Shown here in pieces: positions 63,955 to 64,000 of a DNA stretch of 64,000 bases. The translations under genes and the position numbers were made by a program. Source of the stretch: Charina bottae (taxonomy: Eukaryota; Chordata; Lepidosauria; Squamata; Charinaidae); the NCBI GenBank assembly GCA_023362775.1, contig JALMGJ010000019.1:5564001-5628000 (forward strand). The letters run 5' to 3'. The notes under the pieces were generated by a model. That model searched no databases, was not told where the DNA came from, and worked only from the letters and a program-made list of their open reading frames with translations. The number at the start of each line of letters is the position of its first letter. Position 1 is the stretch's first letter.

Positions 63955-64000
63955 AATACATTATTTATTTATTTATTTATTTATTTATAGTGCTATTTAT
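63955..64000. repeat. (TTTA)n at window edge
   Basis: Nine or so TTTA units, possibly the tail of another LINE fragment cut by the window end. Confidence 0.8.

Overview
This window looks like repeat-dense, AT-rich intergenic or intronic DNA from a squamate reptile (lizard or snake). The assignment rests on the repeat mix: tRNA-derived Sauria-type SINEs ending in a BovB-like AACCTTTACC tail, several BovB (RTE) LINE pieces, CR1, L2-like and L1 LINE fragments, Penelope-like elements (PLEs), hAT and TA-target MITEs, and many long microsatellites. I found no host protein-coding gene, no functional tRNA or rRNA gene and no CRISPR array. Every long reading frame is either retroelement-derived or an artefact of a simple repeat.

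Layout: 0-6 kb has a hAT MITE (407-674), 5S-rRNA-derived SINE pieces, an inverted pair of PLE ends split by a SINE (1381-2058), another SINE and a TA-flanked Tigger-like MITE (4772-5449). 6-13.6 kb has a SINE, a second hAT MITE family and L1 remnants. 15-25 kb has a palindrome built from a SINE plus its flank (16229-16751), an L1 inverted at its 5' end (18870-19612), a LINE 3' end with an open frame and clean target-site duplication (20300-21125) and a split CR1. 26-31 kb has a composite TA-flanked MITE with a CpG-rich core, BovB tails and a large (AAATT)n array. 31.4-33.8 kb is a decayed Ty3/gypsy element interrupted by an L1. 35.7-46.2 kb is the most striking part: three insertions of one PLE family, one a near-perfect 2.6-kb head-to-head palindrome, plus a BovB. 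46-64 kb has L1, CR1, L2 and BovB pieces, a 515-bp inverted duplication (52146-52660 / 54823-55337), a third hAT MITE and expanded polypurine arrays.

How the parts relate: PLE units carry a reverse transcriptase joined to a GIY-YIG endonuclease, followed by an untranslated tail with a hammerhead-ribozyme-like core. All three insertions are bounded by 13-bp direct repeats, and two carry an inverted copy of the tail on the left. A second, unrelated PLE-like tail family (1.4-2.0 kb and 61.1-61.3 kb) has the same hammerhead layout, including the inverted pairing. BovB, present in four pieces, is the likely source of mobilisation for the SINEs.
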